The notes: generated from the letters alone by a model not told the origin. 64,000 nucleotides of DNA from Megaustenia siamemsis (GCA_032433765.1 JAVIAB010000092.1:67155666-67219665), one strand, 5' to 3'. Shown: positions 30,491 through 42,784, counted from the first letter of the stretch. A program made the numbers and translations.

Positions 30491-32152
30491 TAGTATCTAT
30501 GAATATACATCTATAACTGTTGCTTGTGTATTGTTCGTTCTATATGTTCATGTTATAATCATCCTCTACTTGTCTAGGTTTTACTTCATTTAATATCTAA
30601 AAGATAAATTTGTTATGTCTGCTAAATTGACCTGGTAAATAGAACATGTTCATGTTTCACAAATACTACATAACAAAGCAAGACAATACTCAACTGACAG
30701 ATTCTACAGATCAAATATTTATTTTAAATGCTTACAATCACATTTTTTTTCTGGGCTTTTCAGCAGCAAAAATGATTTTTTAAAATATGTCCCTTAAAAT
30801 ATTTTGCACTTGTTTTAAGCAACCCTTTATATATTTTGCGGCTGTTTAAATCATCTCAAAATCATGAGCAGATTTCTTTTTTAAAAATTAACTATATTTA
30901 TAAATATAGTCTGAACACATGAATAGAAATTGTTACTCAATATAAATTGTAAAAGACACAACAATTACAGTGCAATATTTGAGGGGTGCTCTGTAACACT
31001 AAAAAGATTATGTTGAATGCCTAAACAGTAGAAAAAAAATCAGCGTAATTAAGATCTGAGCAGAAAGAGTCATTATTGGCTATAGGATTTCAGGATCTTG
31101 AGTTGGCTATAAAATCCTGGACAAGCAGTAAAGCAAGACAATGAAAGGATAGTTTCAAAAGTATCTACTGTAGTCAGCAAACATCACTTCTGGAAAAATG
31201 TTAAGGGATAATAAAGACAATTGTCAATAAATGGCAAATTTTGAGATTATTTTGTGCATTAGAGAGAAAGAGCGAAGAAAAGTGTGTTTTTGCTACCAGA
31301 AACCATCAGTAAGCTCAAACTTTACTGTTCAAATTTACTGAGGGTCTAAGAATCTGCCCAGATAATCAATAACAAAAGGATGCCAGAAATGTGATGTTTA
31401 GTAATTCAAATTTCATAAATTTCTGATTTCATTGTCTTCTGACATTCATAAACAAATTCATTATGCATAAAATACACACTCATGACAATTTCTCAATAAT
31501 TTATTAGAATCAGCTGTTTTTCAAAATAGTTACTTTATGTTCTTTGCAGTACTTTTGAAAGATGTTACAATCTCTATTTATTATACATAATCTATTATGT
31601 AGCAATTGGCATACTGAAGACTTGAATGTAGTATTAAACAATATGAGGTGCAACTGAGGCAACTAAAATTGGTGTGACATAAGACTTATTACTCAAATCA
31701 TAGCTTCAGCATTTCTCATAAATCATAAGTATTTACATCAAATTTGACTAACGAAAACACAAAGGTTACACTAAGATTACATGAAGTAATACAATTACAT
31801 AAAAAATATTTGATACATACAAATAACGACAGAAGGTGATAAATAACACACAATAAAAAAAATACACCTGAAAAAAAAACCACTACATACACAAAGAAAG
31901 AAAATATAACACTAATAAGACAACATATAATGTAACAAACACTTACAGCATTAGTTATTTAAAACACTACACTATAAAGTATTGACATTGTTGTTTAATG
32001 GGATGGTGTAGGACAAGGTAAATGGGGAGAAGAAGGTAGTGGGGGAGGGGTGAGGCAAAGAATACCATACCTTACATATTTTTTCTATATTTACGTGCAC
32101 ACCAATTTTTTTTTTTAAATGACCAAAGAATGATAAACCTTAATGTAACTCT
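30491..32152. other. Long AT-rich stretch, no gene seen
   Basis: Both strands were examined. Only short frames and several AATAAA/TTTATT motifs are present. No tRNA, satellite or LINE segment was recognised. It may be intergenic or a long 3' UTR side of the F-box gene. Confidence 0.5.
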
Positions 32153-32804
32153 TCTCAAGTATTCTATCTATCTATCTATTGACCTTTCGAGCCGTAACCG
32201 GCCCATAGGGCGTAGACCAAGATACACCTTCTCCTATATGAATTTTTGTTCTAGCAGTTTTCTTTTAAAGATATTTTATTAAATCTCGCCATCTGTCTCT
32301 GTTCTGTGCAAACAGTTCTATCTCATTGAGGGAGCCGATTCCTGCTGCTCTTGCCTCTCTCATCAATGTTCTTCTCAGTGTCTCCCTGGGTCTTCCTCTT
32401 TTTCTTTTACCTGTTGTTTCCCATATGAGGGCTTGCTTTGCTATTCGATTATTATCTCTTCTCATCACATGTCCAACGTATGACCATCGTCTTTTCTTTA
32501 TTACTGAAGATATTAGTGGTTGATTGGCGATTTCTCTAATTTCCTCGTTTGTTTTGAATTCGTTCCATTCTATACCAAGTATTTTCCTTAGACATTTATT
32601 TTCGAATGCGTTCAACTTTGTTTCTATATCTCTTGTTGTTTTCCAGCTTTCACACGCATACGTAAGGGTTGATAGTACATTTGATTTGAATAGCCTAAGT
32701 TTTGTGTTTGTGCTAATGAGTTTTGATTTCCACAACTTTTCAAGGCTTCTGAAAGACATTGCTGCTTTAGCCAGTCTGATTCTAATTTCTTAATCTCAAG
32801 TATT
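32153..32804 (-). mobile_element. LINE family A, 3' fragment with target-site duplication
   Basis: Direct repeats TCTCAAGTATT lie at 32153-32163 and 32794-32804. The 630-bp insert is antisense, with its (ATAG)n tail on the left, and has an open frame of 164 residues (32759-32265): MSFRSLEKLWKSKLIS, CESWKTTRDIETKLNAFENK, RKILGIEWNEFKTNEEIREI, RRWSYVGHVMRRDNNRI, RDRWRDLIKYL. It is almost identical to the matching part of 56884-57830, so both are recent. Confidence 0.93.
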
Positions 32805-33009
32805 ACAATAGTTTTATTATAGTTTAACAGTATAATATGTTAATGCATTTATTAACACTTAAATAATAAACAAAAATATACCTTGGTATAATCCTTACAT
32901 TTAAAATTAGTTACAGATAAGTACTTACTTTCTTGTTTTTCCATATTGTTTTTAACATAAATATGATGTTTTATTTGAGGAATGAAAGAGTCCCATCACA
33001 TCATGTGGT
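32805..33009. other. No gene seen
   Basis: AT-rich spacer. Confidence 0.5.
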
Positions 33010-33232
33010 GGCATATAGGAATACTAGGTTAGTGCCCATATCATTTATAGACCTATGGTACATTATTTTTTGGGTAATGTGGTTGGTGTTACACCAATGT
33101 CATCTTTCTTTTCCAGAAAAATCTTGTACTCATTCAAGTCTGGGTGAACCAGAAACCAATCAATCAGAATGAAACCTGACCTCTTGTCTTTAATAGCCCA
33201 GTTCATTAACCACTGGGCTACCACAGCTTCAT
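33010..33232 (-). mobile_element. tRNA-derived SINE, antisense
   Basis: Reverse complement of the SINE at 59606-59873 with moderate divergence. The head at the right reads TAGCCCAGTGGTTAATGAAC (box A), then GACAAGAGGTCAGGTTTCAT, CCAGACTTGAATGAGTAC and TTTTTCTGGAAAAGAAAG. The body end is eroded on the left. Confidence 0.8.
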
Positions 33233-35524
33233 TATGTATAATACACAGCAAAAATTCAGTATTTAATCAAAACACTTTCGGAAAAGAAAATATATAAATT
33301 TATTAAAATACTTTAGAGAACAGGAATTAATATGCTGATTTCCACTAAAGAAAGTGTAATTCTATTCATCAGAAAATTCTTCACTAATAAAACTCTTAAG
33401 ATTTTATGTGAGAAAATATCACAAAGTTTCACTTAATTGTGTGCTGCTGTTTTCCCAATCAATTATTTTAATTTAAGAGGTAACAAAGCCAAAAAAAATA
33501 AAATAAAAAATGGGCAGATGCTAGTAACTTAGTATACAATACAGAAACAAAAATAAATCTGTACATCCCATTCAAGTCTCACTTCTACAAACAGTCTGAT
33601 ATTTCTCATAGAAATGTTTGAAACAGCTTACGCATCCACTTTTAATTAATTGTGTACAAATCATAAGAAACCATAACAGATGCGTACTATGGAACTGACT
33701 ATTAAAACAGGCATTTTTTATTTTACAAGAATATTACAAATACAGGGGGGGGGGGGGGGGGGGGGAGAAAGTTAAATGGTGGATAATAAATCTGTTATAA
33801 AAAGTTTATGACTCATCTTTCTAGTATGTTTACTGATCGCAAAGACTGTATCAGTTGGATTTTTAATTATAGGACATCAACCAAATTAATATTTTTTTTT
33901 TTAATTTAGAATGAGATTTCTTTGTCTTTCAAAAAAGAATCCATCTTTATGAAATGTTCAGATTTCACTTTGCAATTTGATTAATTTTTTTTTAACAAAT
34001 GCCTAAATTTCAACCAACACAGCAGTAAGAAATAAGTGAACAAAGCAAATATTTTAAATGCCTAATTTTCAGTTGTTAATGCTCTTTCTTCAACAGAAGT
34101 AACAAATGGCATGATCATCATTAGGTGAACAATAATCAGCTGCAAAGTTGAAAGACATTTGCTTCCTGTTTCAAAGTGAAAATGCTTCTCACATGCAAAG
34201 TTTAACAAATTTCTTGTTTGCTGTAAACGCCAAGATTGACGTCAAGAATTGCATGAGATGGAATGTAGGCCTCAGAATTTTTTAAAACTTCACAGAGTTG
34301 TGTCCACAGTTGAAACAAAGTGTAAACATTAACGGAAAAATTATGTATGTACAAATGATGAGGTAAATGGAAGGCAAATTTAAATTAATACATCACCTTC
34401 AGATAACTCACTTCTAAGTTATATTTTTAGATGCACTGTTTATCAAATATCACATACCTTTAGTTTTGTGTAAAGAAATACTTCCTTCTGGCATACTCAT
34501 AACAAATTCATTTACATATCAGAACAGGAGAAAACTAGAGCTTTCCTCCAAATATATTTTTATCACAGTTGACAGTGACTCCCATTAATAAATGGTCATT
34601 TAAATGACCCAAACAGCAAATATTACACAATCATACATATCTCAATGGTTGAGGGTATGATGCCTGGTTCATGTTCTTCAATATGTTCTATGCAAGTTTT
34701 AATTTATACAACAAAACTATTTATGCTTGCGCTTTAAAATGTTTATATCTATGTGTGTTTCATATCACTGTTGAATGATGTTGCAGAAGTATAAGTAAAA
34801 AGACATAAAATATATATATATATCAAAATGTAAAAGAAAAAAACTAAAGGAAAGATTAGCAGGGAATTAATTATCTGAGTAAGCATATCTAATCAATTTA
34901 CAAAAATTTCATAAGCAGAAAAAGTAACAAATAAAGGTAAAATACTTAAAAGTAAATATTTGTAACCACTTCATAATTATTATAAAGTATTTTTTGTGCT
35001 GCATCATTTGTCACTATCACAATGAAACACCACAAATTTATTTCTCTTTTTTTTCTATTAATTTCTTAGTTATTTCTTAATAGGTTTGCCGATGTAAGAT
35101 AAACACATTCCAGATCTTTAACAGTTGATACAACAATATATTGAAGTTACTCAGTGTAAGAAAATACTTCAAATGCAGTGTGAGTTATCATTCTTGGCAT
35201 CTGGTGTATTTAATTCCAAATTTAATAAGAATATAAAATGGGTTATTTACCTTTTCTTCAATCATTTTTATATTGCTGATGTTCATCATTATAATGACTG
35301 CTACTGGAATTTGTTTGAAATAAATAGTAATTTAATTACTGAAATAATGCAATGTTTGATTATATTGCTTATTATGTGATAATATTTTTGGAAGATTTAT
35401 TTATCAATATTATATTGAATTAATCATAAACAAGTTACATTAACTTATAAATTTTAATATGATATTCATGATCATTAGTAAGTTTGAAAAATTAAAAGAA
35501 ATTTAAATAAAAGTAAGCAAAGGT
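33233..35524. other. Long AT-rich stretch, no gene seen
   Basis: Apart from the G-run below and a short TA run near 34813, nothing was recognised on either strand. Frames such as 35125-35379 are Lys/Ile/Asn-rich background. Confidence 0.5.
33745..33765 (+). repeat. Poly-G tract (21 G)
   Basis: A homopolymer of 21 G in AT-rich DNA. It could form a G-quadruplex. The exact length may be a sequencing artefact. Confidence 0.9.
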
Positions 35525-35795
35525 TCCTTCTATACCTAGTTAGGTGTTTTGGAATATGGTGTTAATGACCATATTTTTTCATGACCAATGGCACATTTGT
35601 GTGTGAAATGGTCAGTATCATGCCAGACCACCTTTATTTCCCAGAAAAAGCCTAGTACCCATTTTTAGAGGCTGGGTGAACTCCTGAGCCCTGTCAGTCC
35701 AAAAAAATCTGCCACTTTTGGGAACTGAGCTTGAATCCTTTTGATCAAGAAGTGAGTGCACTAACCAACCAGCTATGTGGGCTCTTTGATACTGG
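35525..35795 (-). mobile_element. tRNA-derived SINE, antisense, diverged
   Basis: On the minus strand the head near 35790 reads AGCTGGTTGGTTAGTGCACT (box A), then TGATCAAAAGGATTCAAGCT (eroded box B), CACCCAGCCTCTAAAAATGG and a body matching the other SINEs (TTTTTCTGGGAAATAAAGG). It is older than the 59.6-kb copy. Confidence 0.7.
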
Positions 35796-37933
35796 TAAAT
35801 ATGTTAATAATAACAATAATAATAAATATTTAAAGTAATGGCAAAGCATGATGAATATAATAATCACAGCTTAATTATCCCCTGAAGCATACAAAGAGAA
35901 AAAAATGTTATGGTATTACATCAATGTAAATTATCTACCAACCAAACCATCACAACAAATATTTTTAACAAACAAAAAAAAAAAACACCTGAAACCAACA
36001 AACTCATCAAAGGTACATGAAAAAAAAAAAAAAAAATTCACTAGTAAATATGCAATTAGGACTAAAACAAGAAAAATAAATAAAAAGAAATAGAAGTGAT
36101 GATATGCCAGCTTAATTTCACTTTTTACTACCTTTTTTTTTTTTTAACTCTAATAATTTGTTTACAATGTTAATTATACCTAGTAGACATTAAAGCTAAG
36201 CAAACTGCACAAAATCATACTAACGGTAAGAGCATGATATAAAATCATGTTAATCTATTAATAAAATATTATTATCATGTAATCTCAATGATTAAAACAA
36301 TTATTGTTTTTAATTCCAGACTGTTTCATTTTTGTTGTGTTCAGCAAATATGAACTGCTGTAGGAAAAATATTAATTGTTAAAACTATAATGCATTCTTT
36401 ATTTTTTAAAGATAATATACCTTTGAAGTTTACATATAAAAAAAAAAAAATAACACTTATCACATAACAAAGTACAATTTTAAAAAAAGTATTTTGCAAG
36501 TCCAAGAACAAAAAAAGAAATGATACATACCATTACCCAACAGAAAGTGGAGAGCAACAAATAATTTAGTGAAGACCAACGGAAGCACAATTTAAGACAA
36601 GAACCATATCTGGGGCATAATGTTACAAATAACAAAGTACTAAGCACAAAGAATAAGAAGATGACTTCAAGCAAGCCCATATGTCGTGCCAAACACCAAA
36701 TTTAATGTTAACAACTTAATAAATAGGACCACACTTTAAATGTCAGCATATAATTGCATATATTTGTATTTGACACAGTCAACACAAAAAAATATAGCAA
36801 ATCTGTAGTGGACCAAGTTATAAGAAATTTCAAAGTTTTTGCATGTGTCCAAATAAAGCTTGTTGATGATAACTTTCACCTAATTAATTCTTAACAACAA
36901 ATAATGAGGGGAAATGAAGTTTTATTACAGCAAGTCCTAACAAATAAGTAATGCTATATTCTTACTTTCAGACAACACTATTGAATGCATTCAAATAAAA
37001 CACTATGTGATTACATCTAATAACAAGCTTGACTTTTAGAAACTCTACTTGACTGAAAATTATAAAACAGTGCAATGCAACTGGAGAAGACATACTTGTG
37101 TAAATGATGTGAGCAGATTATATGGTTAATGTTTTAGCATTTAGTAGCAATGGGCACTGTTACGTAATATAGGAGTTCGTTATTAACTCACTTGACACTG
37201 CACTGTGAAACACCCATATGTATGACTCAGTATTGTAAAGGATCTCTAAAGAATGTTCTGTTATCTTCAGACATTTCTGCACATTTCATAAATCTCAATA
37301 TATATACAGTTCAGATCTGAATGTTATAAAGCATTCACATTTAAATCAGGAGATCATTATTTTCATGAAATGAGACTTGCTTAACAATTGTTGGCTAACT
37401 CACAATAATCTCTCTCCAGCTAATACATTAACAACTCATAAATATATTTATCTTCTCACCTCAAAGACAACTGTTACCCCAAGCAAATAAAAGAAACTGC
37501 CAACATACAATACTCTCTTATCTATTTTACATTCTGGTTAGTTTGGTTCAATTGTAGGCACATAATTGTGACAAATATATTTTCTCAATAAGATGCAGTT
37601 TGGAATAACAAAACTACATCATTATGCACTTTATACACTAAATATATATTGTCACTAAAACATTTATGAGATCTTTCATGCCATTATTCAAAACGTATCT
37701 TACAAATGATGGTTTTATGTATAATATCACAGAATAAGAAAAATTTCTTCAAATAATAGCTGTTTTTTTCTGCTCTTATTTTGAAAAAAAATAAATGCTT
37801 GGTTCATTTAAAAAAAGAACAGAACCGTTGTCAAGATTGGTCACCGGGTGCTTCTAGATCAACTTGATCTTGAAGGGATTGTGTCTCTTGTACATTAGTT
37901 TCTGGTCACAATCTAGTTAATGCTCTTAAAGTC
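35796..37933 (-). other. Probable 3' UTR side of the F-box gene; no other gene seen
   Basis: AT-rich sequence downstream (minus strand) of the FBXO33-like stop codon. The first AATAAA I see on the minus strand after the stop is at 36926-36921, so a 3' UTR of about 1 kb is possible but unproved. Contains several poly-A runs (35975, 36022) and poly-T near 36133. Confidence 0.45.
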
Positions 37934-38074
37934 TTATGATGTAACTCTCCAAACTTGGTCTCCAAGAAGTTCTGACATGTAAGCATTATCTGCATCAGCA
38001 TCTCTGTAGAAAACTGCTGGAGGAACACTGGACTCTGGTAGTAACTGCCAGTTTCTGCCAAGACTTTCAGACAC
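37934..38074 (-). CDS. FBXO33: FBXO33-like gene, exon 5 (last coding exon)
   Basis: Opens after the acceptor TTATTATCAG (AG at 38076-38075) in phase 0 and encodes 46 residues to TAA at 37936-37934: VSESLGRNWQLLPES, then an acidic stretch, VFYRDADADNAYMSEL and a QVWRVTS end. The SLGxxW start and the FYR element near the C-terminus fit the tail of vertebrate FBXO33. Confidence 0.8.
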   Translation of the reverse strand: MSESLGRNWQLLPESSVPPAVFYRDADADNAYMSELLGDQVWRVTS

Positions 38075-38129
38075 CTGATAATAACAGAAAATGTTAATAG
38101 GACAAAACATTATATTCATAGTTTTTATA

Positions 38130-38460
38130 AATCATCAGGTGCCATGTCCAGATCATGATTCTCCATTTCTCTTTTGCTGGTACTTTTTATCAATTCCCTG
38201 CTTTGTTTCCATGCCATGCTGTTAAACTGTCTAGTATTTTCTCTCATAGTCTACATCTCTATTTGTTTTCTTCAATCCTTCCTGCTGTCACAATATTTTA
38301 AAGCTGTCCACTTCTCATCACTTAGCCAAAAAGAAGTGGACTGTCTTCTTTTGATAGTTTAAAAGCTCTCTTCATGACCTAGCCTCTCTCAAGACTTTAT
38401 AATTGTTCTTGTTAGCTGTCAATAGTATTCTTAAAATTGTTCTGTAAAATAAGACCTCTA
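38130..38460 (-). mobile_element. LINE family N fragment, decayed, in FBXO33 intron 4
   Basis: Antisense. On the plus strand it aligns in order with 24440-24770: a GTGCCATGTCCAGATCATG start, then TTTCCATGCCATGCTGTTAA, GTATTTTCTCTCATAGT, and TTAGCTGTCAATAGTATTCT. Many substitutions make it one of the older copies. Confidence 0.65.
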
Positions 38461-38745
38461 TTTTTAAAACACAAGCAGTTTCATGCAATAAAGAAAAAAG
38501 AAAATATAAGTGAATAGTTGCAAATATTTTTATTAATTTTAATACATCTACATTAAAATGAAATATCACAGTAATAAGAAAACAAATATAATATGATAAT
38601 TGTTTAAATAAACTGCTTTTTTCTTTTTAATTGGACCAATATCTGAGATTTTGGATTAATAATGAAACCTTACCAGACCGTTATCTAATATACCGAATCT
38701 GATTGGTATTTTGAATTTTGTTTCTTGAAGCAGTGATTATGGTTT
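38461..38745. other. Intron 4 spacer, nothing seen
   Basis: AT-rich intronic sequence. Confidence 0.5.
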
Positions 38746-39306
38746 ATCTAGATTCTTTCTATCTATCGACCTTTCGAGCCGTAGCCGGCCCATAGGGCGT
38801 AGACCAAGATACACCTTCTCCTATATGAATTTTTGTTCTAGCAGTTTTCTTTTAAAGATATTTTATCAAATCTCGCCATCTGTCTCTGTTCTGTGCAAGC
38901 TCTCTATCTCATTGAGGGAGCCAAATCCTGCTGCTCTTCCCTCTCTCATCAATGTTCTTCTCAGTGTCTCCCTGGGTCTTCCTCTTTTGCTCTTACCTGT
39001 TGTTTCCCACATGAGGGCTTGCTTTGCTATTCGGTTATTATCTCTTCTCATCACATGTCCAACATATGACCATCATCTTTTCTTGATTACTGAAGATATT
39101 AGTGGTTGATTGGCGATTTCTCTAATTTCCTCGTTTGTTTTGAATTCGTTCGACGCTAAACCAAGTATTTTCCTTAGACATTTATTTTCGAATCCGTTCA
39201 ACTTTGTTTCTATATCTCTTGTTGTTTTCCAGCTTTCACACGCATACGTAAGGGTTGATAGTACATTTGATTTGAATAGATTTTTTGGTTTTTTTAAATC
39301 TAGATT
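38746..39306 (-). mobile_element. LINE family A, 3' fragment with target-site duplication
   Basis: Direct repeats ATCTAGATT lie at 38746-38754 and 39298-39306. The insert is antisense with its tail on the left and is truncated after FKSNVLSTLTYACESW. Several substitutions (GLASNEFKTNEE for GIEWNEFKTNEE) make it older than the 32- and 57-kb copies. It lies in FBXO33 intron 4 on the gene's own strand. Confidence 0.92.
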
Positions 39307-39539
39307 AGGTCTCATAAATACTTCCAATTAATACCGGCACTCATGTTTTCAATGTGGATAATTATTTCAATTTAAATTGTGTGCTTATTTCTCACAAAAG
39401 AATAACCATACCCACTACTACTACTTTGATCACTAGATCAAAAAGTTACAGCACTGATAAGCTATGGTTGTGTTTGGAATGATTCTGATAGGGATTGTAA
39501 TTATAGTTATAGTTTTAGCTGTAGTAACAATAAGTCCAA

Positions 39540-40280
39540 CAGGTCTAATAGTAAGTTACAAGAGCAAGTAGTGGGGTGTAACGGGGGTTAGGTGTGGAAT
39601 ATAAAGTGGCAGAATGTGCATTGATAAGGATAATAAATGTCAGTGGACAACAGGCAAACAATAGCAGTGCTGCTGTAATTATAAATATAAGTTGGTAAAT
39701 AGGGATCTTGATTCCTGTGGAAGGGTGCCAATGTACTAAGTGATATGTAATGTAGACCCTGAATTACACCTTGGGAGATCACATCAGAGTGTGAGGGGCC
39801 AAAACAGGAGCAGAGGAGGGAAAAAATGGCAGATGTTCAAGATACTGGCCTTTTGTCATGTTCTTTTGACAGCCACAACTGATTCATTTTAGAGAATCGT
39901 CTGATCTACCATATGGGTTGCCTCACCCCACGGGGCATCAATGTATCCCTTTCTCTTGGGTAATCTATTACCCCTCTCTCTTCTCCCCTTCCTTTTTTCA
40001 CTCCCATCTCCCTTCCATTTCCTCCCCCCCCCCTTATTTCCTCCCCTGCTCCTGTTTTGGCCCCTCCCACAAGATCCCTATTTACCAACTTATATATATA
40101 ATTACAGCAGCACTGCTATTGTTTGCCTGTTCTCCACTTACATTTATTATCCTTATCAATACATATTCTGAAACTTTATATTCCAGTTCTATCTTAAACA
40201 CCCCCCCTCATTTTTTTTCTTCACTACTCCTGACTGACTCTCCACTAGCCTGCACTACCAGTCCTCCATAATCCCCCTGT
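39540..40280. repeat. Foldback element: inverted arms of about 200-250 bp
   Basis: Left arm (about 39590-39825) and right arm (about 40035-40270) are reverse complements over GGATAATAAATGTCAGTGGA, CAACAGGCAAACAATAGCAG, TGCTGCTGTAATTATA, AAGTTGGTAAATAGGGATCT and GGGGCCAAAACAGGAGCAG. The centre is C/T-rich on the plus strand at its right side. No coding sequence. It lies in FBXO33 intron 4. A scrap of the same sequence appears near 47460. Confidence 0.85.
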
Positions 40281-40699
40281 TATACCTCATTTATCACCCT
40301 GTTGTCTGAGGCAGGCTTTGTTTGCTTGTTTTCACTCCATATATACACTTCCCTATCTCTAGTGATTACCTTTGTCATGCACCATTCTACCACTTTCTAA
40401 TATCATCCACCTTCTCCTCTAACCACATAACTGTTCTCTCCACCCCCACCCACAAATTCAATTTTTATGGACATAAATGCATCTAATAAAATGTATTTTG
40501 AAAGACTTAGGATAACTTTTGAGCATAATTTCAAGGAAAATGAATAGCAACACTTCTAACTATGGAATAACGTAGACGAGTTACAGTAGACAATATTTTG
40601 AATTGAAAATTATCTACCCTAGAACTTTTATATTTTTATAACATACTTATTCCTTCAAATATCAGTCAATTACTGATATTTCTCATTTTCTGTATCCAT
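40281..40699. other. Intron 4 spacer, nothing seen
   Basis: C/T-rich at first, then AT-rich, with no recognisable element. Confidence 0.5.
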
Positions 40700-41226
40700 T
40701 TTCCTTTCCAGTGATACATAATATTTTATTTGGACTTTACCAAGACTTTAGATAGGAAATTAAAAGCCTTTAAAAACAACTGTCTCTGTAGGATTTCAAA
40801 CATAAGCTGGAAAGAATACATTTGAAATGTACAGATAAGAGACGATTCAAAACACTAATACATGTTGAGCTTTATAAGAAGAAGGCGTTGGAAATACATT
40901 GGTCACGTGCTAAGAATGAATGAAGACTGCCTTCTCATGGTGAGAATGAATGAAGACTGATTTGTCCGTCAGGCATTCATGCAGAAACTATCTGGTAAAA
41001 GAAAACAAGGTAGACCAAGACAGTTGCTATACAGAACAAATAATAGGGAAGACTCAACCATGGGACTAAGAAATAACCAAGAACTAGCAGCAGATTGTCA
41101 ATCGTGGAGAACTGTGACTTCTGTACTATGTGCTGTCTTCGGCCCAAGAGGACAATGAATGATATATAATTTGCACAATATTTACATATAATATAGTATG
41201 AAGTAAAGAAATAAAAAAAAAAAAAA
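40700..41226 (+). mobile_element. LINE family X, 3' fragment with poly-A
   Basis: Plus-strand pieces read RRRRWKYIGHVLRMNEDCLL, then FMQKLSGKRKQGRPRQLLYR, then LAADCQSWRTVTSVLCAVFG with PRGQ and a stop, the C-terminal end of a non-LTR RT protein. It ends in an A-rich tail (41205-41226). A short duplication (TGAATGAAGACTG twice, near 40916 and 40947) breaks the frame. Confidence 0.75.
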
Positions 41227-41254
41227 AGCTCAGTCATGAGACATGTTATGTTAA

Positions 41255-41468
41255 AGAAAATATGGTGTTAGTTTACATATTTTTTATACACTTTTAGCAC
41301 AATATCTTTTGGGTATTATAGGTCATTATCATGCCAGTACTGTCTTTCTATCTCAGAAAAATCTAGTACCTATTTAAGGCTTGGTTAACATGGAAGCCAT
41401 TGATTTCAAATGAATCTGATCTCTTGTACTTATTAGTTGAGCACTGAGCTAACATGGCTTCTTATATA
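41255..41468 (-). mobile_element. tRNA-derived SINE, antisense, diverged
   Basis: The minus-strand head reads AGCTCAGTGCTCAACTAATA, then ACAAGAGATCAGATTCATTT, followed by AGCCTTAAATAGGTACTAGA and TTTTTCTGAGATAGAAAG. Same family as 33010-33232 and 35525-35795. It lies in FBXO33 intron 4 close to exon 4. Confidence 0.7.
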
Positions 41469-41659
41469 GTAAGAAGTAATAAAGTGAAAAAGGCATGTGC
41501 TGAAACTTTTTTAAAACTTAAAATTAATTTGGTCTAAAATTAAAAAAAAATTAAATCCATAAAATGAGTTAAACAAAATAAACTTATGAAAACAATATAC
41601 TTTAGAAAACAACTAGCAGGACGAAATAATCTAACCCTACAAAAACAAATAGTACAGAC

Positions 41660-41811
41660 CTTTAACTGCAGATCATTGAGTGCTTCATCTTCATCATAGT
41701 AATATTCATCTTCTTCACTCCAGAACACACAACATGATGGGACTAGCAAATGAGACAGACCAGTCCTCAAGCGAGCAATAGCGACCAAGTCTTTCTGGTC
41801 TATTGATACTC
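41660..41811 (-). CDS. FBXO33: FBXO33-like gene, exon 4
   Basis: Acceptor CATCTCATAG (AG at 41813-41812), donor AAAG/GTCTGT (intron from 41659). The exon opens with two bases that complete the Arg codon split with exon 3 and ends in phase 0. It encodes VSIDQKDLVAIARLRTGLSH, then LLVPSCCVFW, an acidic run SEEDEYYYDEDEALND and LQLK. The LVAIARLR segment corresponds to the conserved LIAISRLRG of FBXO33. Confidence 0.8.
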
Positions 41812-41916
41812 CTATGAGATGTGATAACAAAAAATAGCGCTTATTTACAATTGTTAAAATAATTTTGGCATAACAATAAGCAAATAAAAGTGTAATATAT
41901 TTATCAGCAATTTACC

Positions 41917-42439
41917 ATTCTATTGACCTTTCGAGCCGTAGCCGGCCCATAGGGCTTAGACCAAGATACTCCTTCTCCTATCTGAATTTTTGTTCTAGCA
42001 GTTTTCAATTCTTTTAAAGATATTTTATCAAATCTCGCCATTTGTCTCTGTTCTGTGCAAGCAGCTCTATCTCATTGAGGGAGCCGAATCCTCCTGCTCT
42101 TGTCTCTCTCATCAATGTTCTTTTCAGTGTTTCTGTGGGTCTTCCTCTTTTCCTCTTTCCTGTTGTTTCCCATATGAGGGCTTGCTTTGCTATTCGGTTA
42201 TTATCTCTTCTCATCACATGTCCAACATATGACCATCGTCTTTTCTTTATTACTGAAGATATTAGTGGTTGATTGGCGATTTCTCTAATTTCCTAGTTTG
42301 TTTTGAATTCATTCCACGCTATACCAAGTATTTTCCTTAGACATTTATTTTCGAATACGTTCAACTTTGTTTCTATATCTCTTGTTTTCCAGCTTTCACA
42401 CACATACGTAAGGGTTGATAGTACATTTGATTTGAATAG
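41917..42439 (-). mobile_element. LINE family A, 3' half of a split copy
   Basis: Antisense. It runs from the 3' tail (TCTATTGACCTTTCGAGCCG on the plus strand) to GTACATTTGATTTGAATAG, where the composite block begins. The missing 5' part resumes at 45046. Stops and substitutions show it is not young. Confidence 0.88.
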
Positions 42440-42470
42440 TCTCTCTCTCTCTGCGATCAGGACTCAATCA
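42440..42470. repeat. (CT)n end of composite block copy 2
   Basis: TCTCTCTCTCTCTGCGATCA followed by GGACTCAATCAG, identical in order to 22300-22330. The CT run is shorter here. Confidence 0.85.
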
Positions 42471-42510
42471 GAGTAGGATTCCAGACTCCCACATGAAGTC
42501 AGCTGTCAGG

Positions 42511-42783
42511 TTAAGTGTGTTGATCGCCCCCCACGGACAGAACATCACATTTAGAGTCTGCCAGATCCACTCTGACTGAACACCCATTAATACGTTGCAC
42601 TGTGTTCTGCACCAGTGGCCCAGTGCATCCGATTTCAGCCAGCATTTTATTCAGGTTCACTTTCCTTTGCCTTTGATTGTCCCCAATCTTCCTGCAAGGC
42701 AGCAGATGGTCTTTTCTGTAGGGGGATTCTGCCCTTAGATGGTCTGCCCTCCCAGGTTTACGAGCACCATCTGCCCGAGTCAC
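42511..42783 (-). CDS. Small open reading frame of composite block, copy 2
   Basis: Matches the 97-residue frame at 22351-22644: TRADGARKPGRADHLRAESP, NLNKMLAEIGCTGPLVQNTV, CSVRVDLADSKCDVLSVGG. It then shifts frame at a run of C on the plus strand and stops at once. Function unknown. This copy is probably broken. Confidence 0.35.
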   Translation of the reverse strand: MTRADGARKPGRADHLRAESPYRKDHLLPCRKIGDNQRQRKVNLNKMLAEIGCTGPLVQNTVQRINGCSVRVDLADSKCDVLSVGGDQHT

Positions 42784-42784
42784 T

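Noticed and set aside
35905..36093. Lys-rich 62-residue frame
   Set aside because: Created by several poly-A runs downstream of the F-box gene; no start context or homology.
39918..40271. 117-residue Pro/Ser-rich frame
   Set aside because: It lies across the centre and right arm of a foldback element and follows C/T-rich sequence.
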